From contig NC_015844.1 in NCBI RefSeq assembly GCF_000973105.1, forward strand, positions 3,282,501 through 3,346,500: a stretch of 64,000 nucleotides of DNA. Direction: 5' to 3'. This DNA is from Zobellia galactanivorans (GTDB taxonomy: Bacteria; Bacteroidota; Bacteroidia; Flavobacteriales; Flavobacteriaceae). Shown piece after piece: positions 53,437-61,703 of the stretch. The notes beneath the pieces were generated by a model. The model saw only the letters and a program-made list of their open reading frames with translations, made no database searches and was not told the origin of the DNA. Made by a program: the position numbers and the translations under genes. Position 1 is the first letter of the stretch. The number at the start of each line of letters is the position of its first letter.

Positions 53437-54588
53437 TTAACTTTCTTCCGATGACCTGTGATTGGTGTTAAGACCAACATATGTGCCGTATTGTCCTGAT
53501 ATTTCGGGACTTTTGATTCTTTTGACTTTTTTAATGGCGTATGGAAGAAACGAGACTATGGTCATACCAGCTCCTATCAATAATAAGGTAAGCGGGCTAA
53601 CAAATACTTCGCTAAACGAGAATATGCCGATTACCAAAATAGTGGAGAAGGGAAGGGAACAGGCCAAAATGTTTACGGCAAAGTTGATATCGAAGGTCGG
53701 TTCGGTCTGTTGGTCGTTCTCTTCCATGCTGCTAACGGCGCTCATATGGGCAAAGGGCCAAAAGCTGCAGGCACTTTGGGGGAATACTACCAACAAAAGA
53801 ACCAGAGGGGCCGCTAAGGTGGGAAGCAATAATACGAATATACCTGAGATAAGGAAGGTAATGCCCGATCGGCGTACCAAAAGCGATAGGATGAGTCCGA
53901 ATTCACCGGATTTTATACGTACGGCCATGCCGATGAACAATAACACCAAAGGCGTCATGAGTGTCTTCACGCTTAACACCGTATTTTTTAGAAAAAGTGG
54001 TAGGGAATCGAGGTTTAGCCCGAAAGCCAAAAGGAGGAGCCCAACGATCAAGACAAGGTTGATGGGTTCTTTGAGCAGTGAAAGGCCTAGACTTTTTAGT
54101 TTATTTGAAGTAGAAGGCTTGCCTTCTTGGGCCGAACGAAGATGGTACCAGTTCATGGCGAGCATATAGAGCATAATAAGTACGAAAATTTTATTGCCCA
54201 CATCGGCCAGTGCCGCCAATGCCAAAGAATCGTCACCTAGGTATATGGCCAAGAAAGGAAAGCAGGATAGTCCGGGTGCCAATGAGGGGAGCAACATCAT
54301 TATCGTGCGCTTTTTTGCACTTTGCTCTTTTGATAATGATATGCCGAGTATGTATTTTGATGCGGCCAGCATGATCAAGTTGAATGCCAGGGCCAGTACA
54401 GGGAATATTAAAAGTGAGCTGTCAAGTTTTATTTTTAATAAGGCAACGAATATCACAGCGGGCAGGGCTATACTGAGTATGAGTACTTTAACCCCTTTTA
54501 AATCCTGTTTCGCTACCTTTTTTTGTAGTAGGAAGCCCAAACCAATTATGAGTAATAGTTCTAAAGTGTTTTGAAGGGCGAAATTCAT
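53437..54588 (-). CDS. AEC family permease
   Basis: 383 residues with about ten hydrophobic helices, starting MNFALQNTLELLLIIGLGFL. The two-half architecture with a central loop (YHLRSAQEGKPSTSNKLKSL) and motifs such as LLPSLAPGLSCFPFLAIYLG are those of the auxin efflux carrier / malonate permease group. These secondary carriers move organic or amino acids; the substrate is unknown. The position next to alanine dehydrogenase and an aminotransferase suggests an amino or keto acid, which is inference. The C-terminal 30 residues are hydrophilic. Confidence 0.82.
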   Translation of the reverse strand: MNFALQNTLELLLIIGLGFLLQKKVAKQDLKGVKVLILSIALPAVIFVALLKIKLDSSLLIFPVLALAFNLIMLAASKYILGISLSKEQSAKKRTIMMLLPSLAPGLSCFPFLAIYLGDDSLALAALADVGNKIFVLIMLYMLAMNWYHLRSAQEGKPSTSNKLKSLGLSLLKEPINLVLIVGLLLLAFGLNLDSLPLFLKNTVLSVKTLMTPLVLLFIGMAVRIKSGEFGLILSLLVRRSGITFLISGIFVLLLPTLAAPLVLLLVVFPQSACSFWPFAHMSAVSSMEENDQQTEPTFDINFAVNILACSLPFSTILVIGIFSFSEVFVSPLTLLLIGAGMTIVSFLPYAIKKVKRIKSPEISGQYGTYVGLNTNHRSSEES

Positions 54589-54700
54589 GAGTAAGCAGTT
54601 TAAGGTTATTGTTTAGTCTGTAAGTGAGAAAGGCCTATTGGGAGCCGAGCATAAAAGCATCAAGTCTGTTGGTTTTACGTTCGGCTCTTGGCCATTGAAA

Positions 54701-55888
54701 TTATGCCAGTACCTTTTGTAGGGCCGTAGTGAAGAGTTTCATTTCTTCCATGGTACCCATGCTCACACGACACCAATTTTTGTCCATAATGCTGAAGGCG
54801 CGTACGCCAACACCTTCTGCGGTCATTTTCTCCAAGAATGCTTTTCCTTCCATTTCAATAGGAAAGATTATAAAACTTGTAGATGATGGTACATAGCTAT
54901 AACCCATTCCGTCTAATACAGAATAAACATACTCCCTACATTCAGAATTCAATTTTCTTGTTTTGTTTGAAAATTCAATATCATCCATACTTGCCATTGC
55001 AGCATAAACTGATGGTAATGAAATACCCATACCACCTCTTGTTATTTTTTGAATGATAGCCAATGTTTCTGGTTGAGCAACCATGTAACCTACACGTAAG
55101 CCGGCCATACCTTGAATTTTAGAGAAAGTACGTGCAATCATTACATTCTTGCCTTCGTTTATTAGAGATACCATACTTTTTTTAGCAGCATCATCTAAAA
55201 ATCCTAAATAGGCTTCATCTACAAAAATTGGAACTTTTTCAGAAACCCTAGAGCAAAAATCAATAAGTTCTTCGTGGTCTGTCATACTTCCCGTTGGATT
55301 GTTCGGGTTACAGATGTATACCAATTTTGTGTCAGCGTCGATGGCAGCTTCCATAGCTGGTAAATCATGAGACCAATCATCTTTTAGTTTGATGGGCTTC
55401 CATGTTGCTCCTGTAGCTTCAGCTACTTTTATCAATGACATGTATGAAGGGTCCGCAGAAACAATATTTCCTCCATTTTGGAAAAATACCATCGCAGTTT
55501 TTTCTAAAAGGTCAGAAGAACCAGGCCCCATCATAATAGTTTCGGCTTCAACTCCTTCTAATACTGCAATTTTATCTATGAGTGTATATAACTCCTTCCA
55601 GGCATATCTGTTACCTTTTGGTGCATATTTTTGCATAGCATCAACTGCCATAGGAGATGGTCCGTAAGGGTTTTCATTGGCGTTTAATTTTGCAAGAAGT
55701 TCAACAGGTTTGTCTACTTCATAAGGCAAATACTCTTTAAAAAAGGGAGTATATGGAAGATTGCCTTGAGCATCTATGGTCACTGGCTCGTTACCAAATG
55801 CCCCATAACTCAAATACGGTGCAGCTATTGCCCCGGCAGCTGTAAGTGCTCCTCGTTTCAACCAAGCTCTTCTGTCTAATGTTTTCAT
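54701..55888 (-). CDS. Tat-exported PLP-dependent aminotransferase (HisC-like fold)
   Basis: 395 residues. The N-terminus is a twin-arginine signal (DRRAWLKRGALTAAGAIAAP), unusual for a fold-type I aminotransferase. The core matches HisC-like enzymes: LNANENPYGPSPMAVDAM, CNPNNPTGSMTDH, VDEAYLGFLDD and the PLP-Lys loop RTFSKIQGMAGLRVGYM. It would carry PLP into the periplasm in folded form. Because of the signal and context, a role in histidine synthesis is unlikely. From about 54850 upstream the gene is AT-rich (30-43 percent GC in sampled rows), whereas its last 150 nt have about 47 percent. Confidence 0.88.
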   Translation of the reverse strand: MKTLDRRAWLKRGALTAAGAIAAPYLSYGAFGNEPVTIDAQGNLPYTPFFKEYLPYEVDKPVELLAKLNANENPYGPSPMAVDAMQKYAPKGNRYAWKELYTLIDKIAVLEGVEAETIMMGPGSSDLLEKTAMVFFQNGGNIVSADPSYMSLIKVAEATGATWKPIKLKDDWSHDLPAMEAAIDADTKLVYICNPNNPTGSMTDHEELIDFCSRVSEKVPIFVDEAYLGFLDDAAKKSMVSLINEGKNVMIARTFSKIQGMAGLRVGYMVAQPETLAIIQKITRGGMGISLPSVYAAMASMDDIEFSNKTRKLNSECREYVYSVLDGMGYSYVPSSTSFIIFPIEMEGKAFLEKMTAEGVGVRAFSIMDKNWCRVSMGTMEEMKLFTTALQKVLA

Positions 55889-55921
55889 AATAATATGTGT
55901 TTTAAGTTAAAAAGTTTAAGT

Positions 55922-56542
55922 TCAATTTGATTCCACAGGTTCTGCGTTTAAGCCTAAATCACCTGACGCAATAATGGTAGTCCCATCAACATCGTATATG
56001 TTGATATGAGAATCCATTTCCGAAATACCTTCATAAAAACCAGCTTCGTCAATTACATAAAACTTGTTTTCCTCAAATTCGGCATAAAAATTAAGGAGAG
56101 GAAGGTATTCCTCGGTATCTCCATCACGATCATAGTCATCTGTATCCAACTGTGTATCATCTTCGTCAAATTGTTCTGCAAAAATCTTGACGTCATACAG
56201 GGTCATCATTGTTGTAATTTCTGTGCCAACAGCTCCCCCCATAATTGCCGAAGGATAAACAATTTCAAAAGGATCAGTTGAGTCATAGAGTGCACTGAAC
56301 TCCGGGCTGTCTAGAGAAACCTGTACCAATGTCTGGTCTAGAGTAGTTTTATAAAAAACGACTCTACCAGTTACATTTGACCCTGACGGATCGGTAGATT
56401 CAATCGTGTATGCCATGTATTCGTTCAAGGTGCCACCTCCTTCTGCAGTAGTGAGAACAGGATCCAGTCTTTCTTGTTCACATGAAAACAAGCTTGCCGT
56501 AACCACTAGTGCTGCTAAAATGTTTTTTATATACTTTATCAT
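55922..56542 (-). CDS. Asp-rich lipoprotein of unknown function
   Basis: 206 residues from the ATG giving MIKYIKNILAALVVTASLFS, a lipoprotein signal ending at FSCEQE; a longer frame begins at 56569. The mature part is beta-rich and acidic, with an Asp cluster (QLDTDDYDRDGDTEEY, about residues 141-156) that resembles a calcium-binding loop but does not fit the EF-hand or dockerin consensus fully. No family recognised. It sits between the TonB-dependent receptor and the exported aminotransferase in an AT-rich stretch, and probably acts with them at the outer membrane. Confidence 0.7.
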   Translation of the reverse strand: MIKYIKNILAALVVTASLFSCEQERLDPVLTTAEGGGTLNEYMAYTIESTDPSGSNVTGRVVFYKTTLDQTLVQVSLDSPEFSALYDSTDPFEIVYPSAIMGGAVGTEITTMMTLYDVKIFAEQFDEDDTQLDTDDYDRDGDTEEYLPLLNFYAEFEENKFYVIDEAGFYEGISEMDSHINIYDVDGTTIIASGDLGLNAEPVESN

Positions 56543-56579
56543 AATTCTCTGTTTTAAGATTTTTACCAAATATTCGTCA

Positions 56580-59528
56580 CTATAGTGTAAAGCTCAGTCT
56601 CCCAAAGTAGTAGGCTCCTGATGATCCTTGCTGATAGTTGGAATACAGGTTGAAGGTTCTTAGCTCGTACCTTATGATTTCAGGATATTCGTTAAAGATG
56701 TTGTTCCCTCCAACGGTAAAGCTGATTTTGTCGGTAAAGTTGTAAGTGATACCAATATCCGTGGTAAATTCAGGTGTAAAAAATTGGTCGGCATAACCAG
56801 TGCTGCCATCAAGTAAGGTACGTTGGATGTTGTCTCTTGTTTGAACGGAGCCAAAGCGTGTACCTCTTAACATGGCCGAGAACTTGCCAATGGAATAATT
56901 GAGTGTGCCAATAATTTTACTACTTGGTGTTCCGGTTTCGAATTGACCGATAAGGCTGCGGTTGACATAATTGTCGGCCAATTCTTCGTCGGTTAGGTTG
57001 GTGTTCAGGTCAGGTAGGTTTACGCCTTCGAATGTGTTCTCCCTAAAGGTTCCCGATAGTATTACGCCTAATCGTCCCGCTCCAAGATTGGTGTTGTAGT
57101 TCATTACGGCTTCAACCCCTTTAGTGCTGATGTCACCGCCATTTATTCTAAAACTGGCCAGACCACTACCTATGATCGGGGAGAGTACGGGGGCTTGACC
57201 TGCGTCAAATTCCCCGGTTTCGAAAATTCTATCGAATATGTCAATTTTATAGGCATCGACCGTAAGGTTCAGTTTTCCGATTTTGGTAGTGAAGCCTAGG
57301 CTGTAGTTTCTTGATCGTTCTTCCTGTAACTGGTTTACTCCTAAGGCTCTTGCGGCAGAACTGCTGTTTTGGTAGAGTGTGCCATCAAATGGTTGTAGGC
57401 CGATGAAAAAGGTATAACTGTGCGAATAGTTTAATTCTTGAAGGGATGGTGCCCTAAAGCCACTACTGAAAGACCCTCTAAAGGCAAAATTATCGCCGAT
57501 GGAATAGCGGGCAGCTACTTTGCCGGTCATTACATTTCCGAAGTCGGAAAAGTTTTCCATACGAACGGCTCCTGAAATCAAGAAATCTTCCGTAACATCC
57601 AATTCCATATCTAAATACGCTGCCATTACGGAACGGTAGGTGTTACTTTCGTTTTCCGGAGCAAAACCTCTGAAGCACTGGCAGTTCAAAGCGTAGTTTT
57701 TCACCAATTCCTGGCTTACCCCTGCATATGGAAGTACGACCGCATTTCCAGAGCCGTCAACAATTGGGGTTCCGTTTAGGTCTTCCAAGGGGAAACCGTC
57801 GGGACCAACGAGGGCTTGGTTGTCTTGTGTAGCTGTTACAACGCCTGCGGTGCCTGCTGTCCAACTTTCTTCTTGACCGGCTACTATGGAGTAATTCTCT
57901 ACCCTTAACTCCCCACCAAAGGCCACGTTAAGCCCAGATAGAATATCATCGTAATAATTATTGAAATCTAGGTTGATGGTGTTTTGGGCGAAGCTGTGCG
58001 TACCTAGGTTCATTTCGGTCGGGGAACTTGTTCCTATACTGGCATTCCAGGTATTGAACATTCCGTATTTGGCGGAGTTCATACCAAAACTGTTACTCAG
58101 GTCAAAATCGAAATCACCTAGTTTACCTGTGATACCCATGGATAAGGAAAGATTGTATTGGTCGGTGTAAATCTGTGGCCTAAATCCGTTCGGGTATAGG
58201 TCGTAACTTGTTCGGTCTGCTTGTCCGGCCCTTCTGTAAAAGCAGCTGTAGGCATCTGAGTATTGGTAGCCGAAGTCTCCAAAAGCATAAAAATCCGTGG
58301 TTTCACTCAAGGGATTTTCAAGGTTGAAGCCAAAGCCGATGAGGGTTTTTGCAGGTTGTCCCGAATAGGTGGAGACGTCTACCTGTTCAATATCCCTTGC
58401 GGCCATGAGGCCTTCTACAGTTGTTAATGAGCCAATTGCTGCGGCGTCACCGTTTGCTTGGGCGGCAATAAGTTCTGGGTTGGTTATTACGGGTCTACCG
58501 CTAACATCGGTAGTTTCATTGTTCAAATAGTTGTCGCTGTAAAGGGGGGCTCTGTCTATCTCAAGAACTGTGGGGCGTATGGTACGTTCCGATTGGCTTA
58601 TTAAAGCTGATGCGTTAAAGAAGCCTCCGTTTTCGAAACCTACACCGTAATTGCCGTCGAATTGAAAGTTGAATCCGTCCCAATCGCCCGAGGATCTGTT
58701 CAAGGTTTTTTCCCCATCGGTTAGGTCAGAATCGCTAAAGTCGGGGGACTTGTTCGGGTAGCCTCCAACGGTAAGGGTTCCCGTAAATTCACCGGTTCCT
58801 TTTTTGGTAACTACGTTGATTACCCCGGCAATGGCATCGGAGCCGTACTGGGCCGAAGCGCCATCCCTAAGTATTTCAATATGGTCAATGCCAATGGAAG
58901 GTATAAATTTCATATCTACGGCATTAGAAGCTGTACCGGTCTGTGATGCCGATAAGATGGCCGAGGTGTGCCTTCTCTTTCCGTTAACCAATACTAACAT
59001 TTGGTTAGGCGCCAATCCCCTGAGGCTTGGTGGGCTAACGAAAGACGAAAGGTCTCCTCCACCGCTGGTATATGCCGTAAATGAAGGGGCCGAAGCCGCT
59101 AACATTTGGGAAAGATCTTGCTGTGGCATATTGATGGCGTCTTTTTTTATGTCGATGACATCTACTGGCACCGGGGTGTCTAGCTTGGTTCTGGGTTGTC
59201 CCCTTGAGCCGATTACGATCGTTTCAAGTAGTTGTTCCGCTGCCATAACCAAGGTGACGTTTAATGTGGTCTGTCCGTTTATGGGTATTTCCTTGGTGCC
59301 GTAACCCAATGATGAGAATATAAGAATGGCATCGGCCGGGGCATCTATGGTATACTCCCCGTCAAAATTTGTAGTGGCCCCTTTTGTCGTGCCTTTAATA
59401 ATGATGTCGGTGCCGGGTAGTACAACACCTTCTTCGTCGATTACCGTACCGGTAATAGTCTGCTCTTGGCCAAATGATACATATATGCAGTTTAACAAGA
59501 GGAATGATAGTATTAGAGCTTTCTTCAT
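56580..59528 (-). CDS. TonB-dependent receptor with CarboxypepD_reg-like domain
   Basis: 982 residues: signal peptide (NCIYVSFGQEQ), one CarboxypepD_reg-like domain (ITGTVIDEEGVVLPGTDIII to about residue 90), plug (LRGLAPNQMLVLVNGKRRHT, then HIEILRDGASAQYGSDAIAG) and a barrel ending in YYFGRLSFTL. Related to the receptor at 29155-32136, with which it shares the LRGL...VNGKRRHTS block. Followed on the same strand by the lipoprotein gene (38 nt from its ATG) and the exported aminotransferase, suggesting one transcript. The ligand is unknown; an amino-acid-like or peptide ligand would fit the neighbours. Confidence 0.93.
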   Translation of the reverse strand: MKKALILSFLLLNCIYVSFGQEQTITGTVIDEEGVVLPGTDIIIKGTTKGATTNFDGEYTIDAPADAILIFSSLGYGTKEIPINGQTTLNVTLVMAAEQLLETIVIGSRGQPRTKLDTPVPVDVIDIKKDAINMPQQDLSQMLAASAPSFTAYTSGGGDLSSFVSPPSLRGLAPNQMLVLVNGKRRHTSAILSASQTGTASNAVDMKFIPSIGIDHIEILRDGASAQYGSDAIAGVINVVTKKGTGEFTGTLTVGGYPNKSPDFSDSDLTDGEKTLNRSSGDWDGFNFQFDGNYGVGFENGGFFNASALISQSERTIRPTVLEIDRAPLYSDNYLNNETTDVSGRPVITNPELIAAQANGDAAAIGSLTTVEGLMAARDIEQVDVSTYSGQPAKTLIGFGFNLENPLSETTDFYAFGDFGYQYSDAYSCFYRRAGQADRTSYDLYPNGFRPQIYTDQYNLSLSMGITGKLGDFDFDLSNSFGMNSAKYGMFNTWNASIGTSSPTEMNLGTHSFAQNTINLDFNNYYDDILSGLNVAFGGELRVENYSIVAGQEESWTAGTAGVVTATQDNQALVGPDGFPLEDLNGTPIVDGSGNAVVLPYAGVSQELVKNYALNCQCFRGFAPENESNTYRSVMAAYLDMELDVTEDFLISGAVRMENFSDFGNVMTGKVAARYSIGDNFAFRGSFSSGFRAPSLQELNYSHSYTFFIGLQPFDGTLYQNSSSAARALGVNQLQEERSRNYSLGFTTKIGKLNLTVDAYKIDIFDRIFETGEFDAGQAPVLSPIIGSGLASFRINGGDISTKGVEAVMNYNTNLGAGRLGVILSGTFRENTFEGVNLPDLNTNLTDEELADNYVNRSLIGQFETGTPSSKIIGTLNYSIGKFSAMLRGTRFGSVQTRDNIQRTLLDGSTGYADQFFTPEFTTDIGITYNFTDKISFTVGGNNIFNEYPEIIRYELRTFNLYSNYQQGSSGAYYFGRLSFTL

Positions 59529-60088
59529 AAGTACGTGTTTTGGTTGATACTAAACAGTATTCATTTGTCCGACCTCACCTTGCCCTACTCATGGGGGAAC
59601 GGTGGTCAAATGCATATCAAAAGAAAAGTTCCGGATACTTAACGGTGTCGATTGTCAATTTCTGTGACCTAACGACAAGACAATATTAGGGTGAGTTTTT
59701 GATAAAAAAAAATGTGAAATGGTTTGAAAATACTGGTTTTTAGTAGGTTACAAACGTATTGTCTAACGAATCGATAATTTTTTGGCCAATTTTAACCGAT
59801 ATGGCAGATTTTGTTTTTCGGTGGTTTTAAAATCTATCAATTAGTAGAAATTGTCTTATGAAATCACTTTTATGGCATCCAAAATTTGACATGGTCAATT
59901 TTTAATTATATCTATAAAAAAACGCCTTTTATTAGTGAATTATAACTGTTTTTTTTAAATCATTAAACTATTTTTACTAAAATCATCTATTTGGTAAATT
60001 AAATTGAAAGATTTTTTAATCAATAAAGTTGATTGTCAGGCTTTGAGCCCTGAAATGAGGCAAATACTAACCGCGAAAAATACTACAA
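59529..60088. other. Divergent intergenic region between the TonB-dependent receptor and lrp-like genes
   Basis: 560 bp without a convincing coding frame, strongly AT-rich in its right half. On the minus strand TACGTTTG (59751-59758) fits TAnnTTTG and would give a leader of roughly 215 nt for the receptor; no paired TTTG is found. It is the natural place for Lrp/AsnC binding sites, but I could not define one. Confidence 0.4.
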
Positions 60089-60550
60089 ATGAGAGATAAA
60101 CTTGATGGAGTAGATCACAAAATATTGACCTTGTTGTCCGACGACGCACAGATGCCGTATACCGAGGTTGCCAAAAGGGCCGGGATCTCTCCGGGAACGG
60201 TTCATATGAGAACCCGAAAGATGAAGAATATGGGGGTAATCAAGGGGGCTACCCTGAGTTTGGACTATAGTAAAATGGGGTATAAAATGACGGTTTTTCT
60301 GGGGATTTACCTACGTGAGAGTTTTTTGTACAAAACGGTTATGGAAGAGCTTGCTAAAATTCGGGAGGTGGTAAAAATTCACCATAGTACGGGTAAGTAC
60401 GATATATTCATTAAAGTCCATGCAAAAGATAGTCTCCACTATCGTAACCTTTACCAAGAATCTATACTTACTATAGAAGGGATAAGGGGTATAGAGTCGT
60501 TTATATCGGTGGAGGAGAAAATGAGCCGACATATAGATTTTGAAGGATAA
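60089..60550 (+). CDS. Lrp/AsnC family transcriptional regulator
   Basis: 153 residues. The N-terminal helix-turn-helix (VDHKILTLLSDDAQMPYTEV, then RAGISPGTVHMRTRKMKNMG) is followed by the RAM ligand-binding domain (TVFLGIYLRESFLYKTVMEE and HHSTGKYDIFIKVHAKD). Such regulators sense amino acids and form octamers that wrap DNA. It is divergent from the TonB-dependent receptor cluster that leads to alanine dehydrogenase. A regulatory link is plausible but unproven, since similar Lrp genes also occur as general regulators in flavobacteria. Confidence 0.92.
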   Translation: MRDKLDGVDHKILTLLSDDAQMPYTEVAKRAGISPGTVHMRTRKMKNMGVIKGATLSLDYSKMGYKMTVFLGIYLRESFLYKTVMEELAKIREVVKIHHSTGKYDIFIKVHAKDSLHYRNLYQESILTIEGIRGIESFISVEEKMSRHIDFEG

Positions 60551-60708
60551 TCGACCATTGCTTGGTGGTACTGCCAATAGCGCTTAAATAAAAATGAGCC
60601 CATGATGATGTTTTTTGGTAATAAAACGTTAAAAACCGTTTTTTGGGTAACGATCGTATACTTCCGTCGTCTTTAAGGTATATCATCAATCATTTAAATC
60701 AACAAATC

Positions 60709-61044
60709 ATGAGAAATTTAAGTTTACTATGGGTGGCTGTAATGCTACTATCGGTCGGTAGTCTTTTTGCCAATGGGAAAGAGAGTGAAAAACCTTCAGG
60801 AAGTCTGGCTTATCAAATAGCTGAGCTATTAAGTGACAACGAATTGACCGCCCAAGAGGTCGATAAGCTTGCAAGTGTGAGTTTTACGTTGAATGAACGT
60901 CAAGAGATCGTAATATTGGCGATCGATTCCGATAACGAGGTTGTAAAGGCCTTTGTGGAAGAAAGACTTGAGGCTAAAAAGGTAGTTGTGCAAGGGTATA
61001 AGGCAGGCAGGACCTATACTTTGCCGGTGCGGATAGCCCGCTAA
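60709..61044 (+). CDS. Small secreted protein of unknown function
   Basis: 111 residues from the ATG giving MRNLSLLWVAVMLLSVGSLF; a Sec signal ending near LFANGKE. The mature part has a helix (SLAYQIAELLSDNELTAQEV), a strand pair (ASVSFTLNERQEIVILAIDS), a helix (NEVVKAFVEERLEAKKVVV) and a final strand GRTYTLPVRIAR. The same order and ending occur in the 114-residue protein at 51815-52159. Function unknown. A terminator follows. Confidence 0.65.
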   Translation: MRNLSLLWVAVMLLSVGSLFANGKESEKPSGSLAYQIAELLSDNELTAQEVDKLASVSFTLNERQEIVILAIDSDNEVVKAFVEERLEAKKVVVQGYKAGRTYTLPVRIAR

Positions 61045-61068
61045 GCTGTGTTGTTGGAAGAAATATGG

Positions 61069-61110
61069 ATCCTGAGACCCGATTAATTATCGGACTCAGG
61101 ATTTTTTTTT
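61069..61110 (+). terminator. Terminator overlapping the end of the DUF1456 gene
   Basis: The stem ATCCTGAG / CTCAGGAT with additional inner pairing (CCGAT / ATCGG) is followed by nine T. The stop codon of the convergent DUF1456 gene lies inside the right arm. Confidence 0.75.
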
Positions 61111-61458
61111 GTTCTTGTATTTTACGTTGGTAATATCTTTGTTTATCCGTTTTTGCTGTTGGGTCTTGAAGTCCGGGCGCTTCTGTTTCAAGGGCTTTAC
61201 GGGTTTCTTCATCAGTACCTCGCCAGGGTTTTTTGGGTTGTCCTTCGTTCCTCTTAAGTGGATAACTAGTCCGTTCAAGAAATTACGTAAAACTTGATCC
61301 CCACACTCCCGGTAATTGGGGTGGTCTTCTTTTCTGAAAAAAGCACCCAATTCACTCTTGCTAATGTTGAAATCAACAAGTTTTAAGATGTCTACGATCT
61401 CATCATCGCGCAACATGAGGGCTACTCTAAGCTTTTTGAAAACATCGTTATTGTCCAT
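61096..61458 (-). CDS. DUF1456 (YehS-like) protein, single-repeat form
   Basis: 120 residues from the ATG at 61458 (a TTG two codons upstream is less likely). One DUF1456 repeat (DVFKKLRVALMLRDDEIVDI through FRKEDHPNYRECGDQVLRNF) is followed by a Lys-rich tail (KQKRPDFKTQQQKRINKD). E. coli YehS has two such repeats; the single copy here aligns best with its second repeat. The basic tail suggests nucleic-acid binding, which is inference. A perfect 20-bp palindrome covers its start codon. Confidence 0.85.
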   Translation of the reverse strand: MDNNDVFKKLRVALMLRDDEIVDILKLVDFNISKSELGAFFRKEDHPNYRECGDQVLRNFLNGLVIHLRGTKDNPKNPGEVLMKKPVKPLKQKRPDFKTQQQKRINKDITNVKYKNKKKS

Positions 61459-61477
61459 TGTCAAAAATTTTTGACAA
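61458..61477. repeat. Perfect 20-bp palindrome at the DUF1456 start codon
   Basis: TTGTCAAAAATTTTTGACAA is self-complementary over all 20 bases. It begins at the first base of the DUF1456 ATG and extends into the region shared with the hsp20 promoter, where further TGTCA/TGACA half-sites occur. It is probably a binding site for a dimeric regulator. Confidence 0.5.
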
Positions 61478-61587
61478 GGTATTACAAATTAAACTTCCGA
61501 CCACAATCGCTAGGCAATTATCGGGTATATAATATGGGAGGTAACCCTTCTAACCTATCCATTTGACACGCGTTTTTAGTTTAAAAA

Positions 61588-61599
61588 TGACAATTTGAC
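61588..61599 (+). promoter_or_regulatory. TGACAATTTGAC element upstream of hsp20
   Basis: Matches the grpE promoter element (TGACATTTTGAC) at 11 of 12 positions and likewise contains a TTTG that could serve as -33 box. A good -7 box downstream is not seen. Confidence 0.4.
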
Positions 61600-61703
61600 C
61601 GTTATAAATGTTAAATAAATGTCAAAAAGTCAGTTAAAGAGGCTTGGTACGTGAATTGTTTATAACAGTTCAAATTAAAAGTCTAATACAAAACATTGAA
61701 GTC

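Noticed and set aside
53462-54169. A 235-codon open frame on the plus strand
   Set aside because: It lies wholly antisense to the AEC permease gene, whose helices and family motifs are clear. The product has no recognisable features, and such frames arise from codon bias on the complementary strand.
54701-55888. Annotation of the aminotransferase as HisC of histidine biosynthesis
   Set aside because: The fold fits, but the Tat signal and the receptor/lipoprotein neighbours argue against a cytoplasmic biosynthetic role; no other his genes are near.
58804-59304. A 166-codon open frame on the plus strand
   Set aside because: Antisense to the plug domain of the TonB-dependent receptor; no promoter or family signature.
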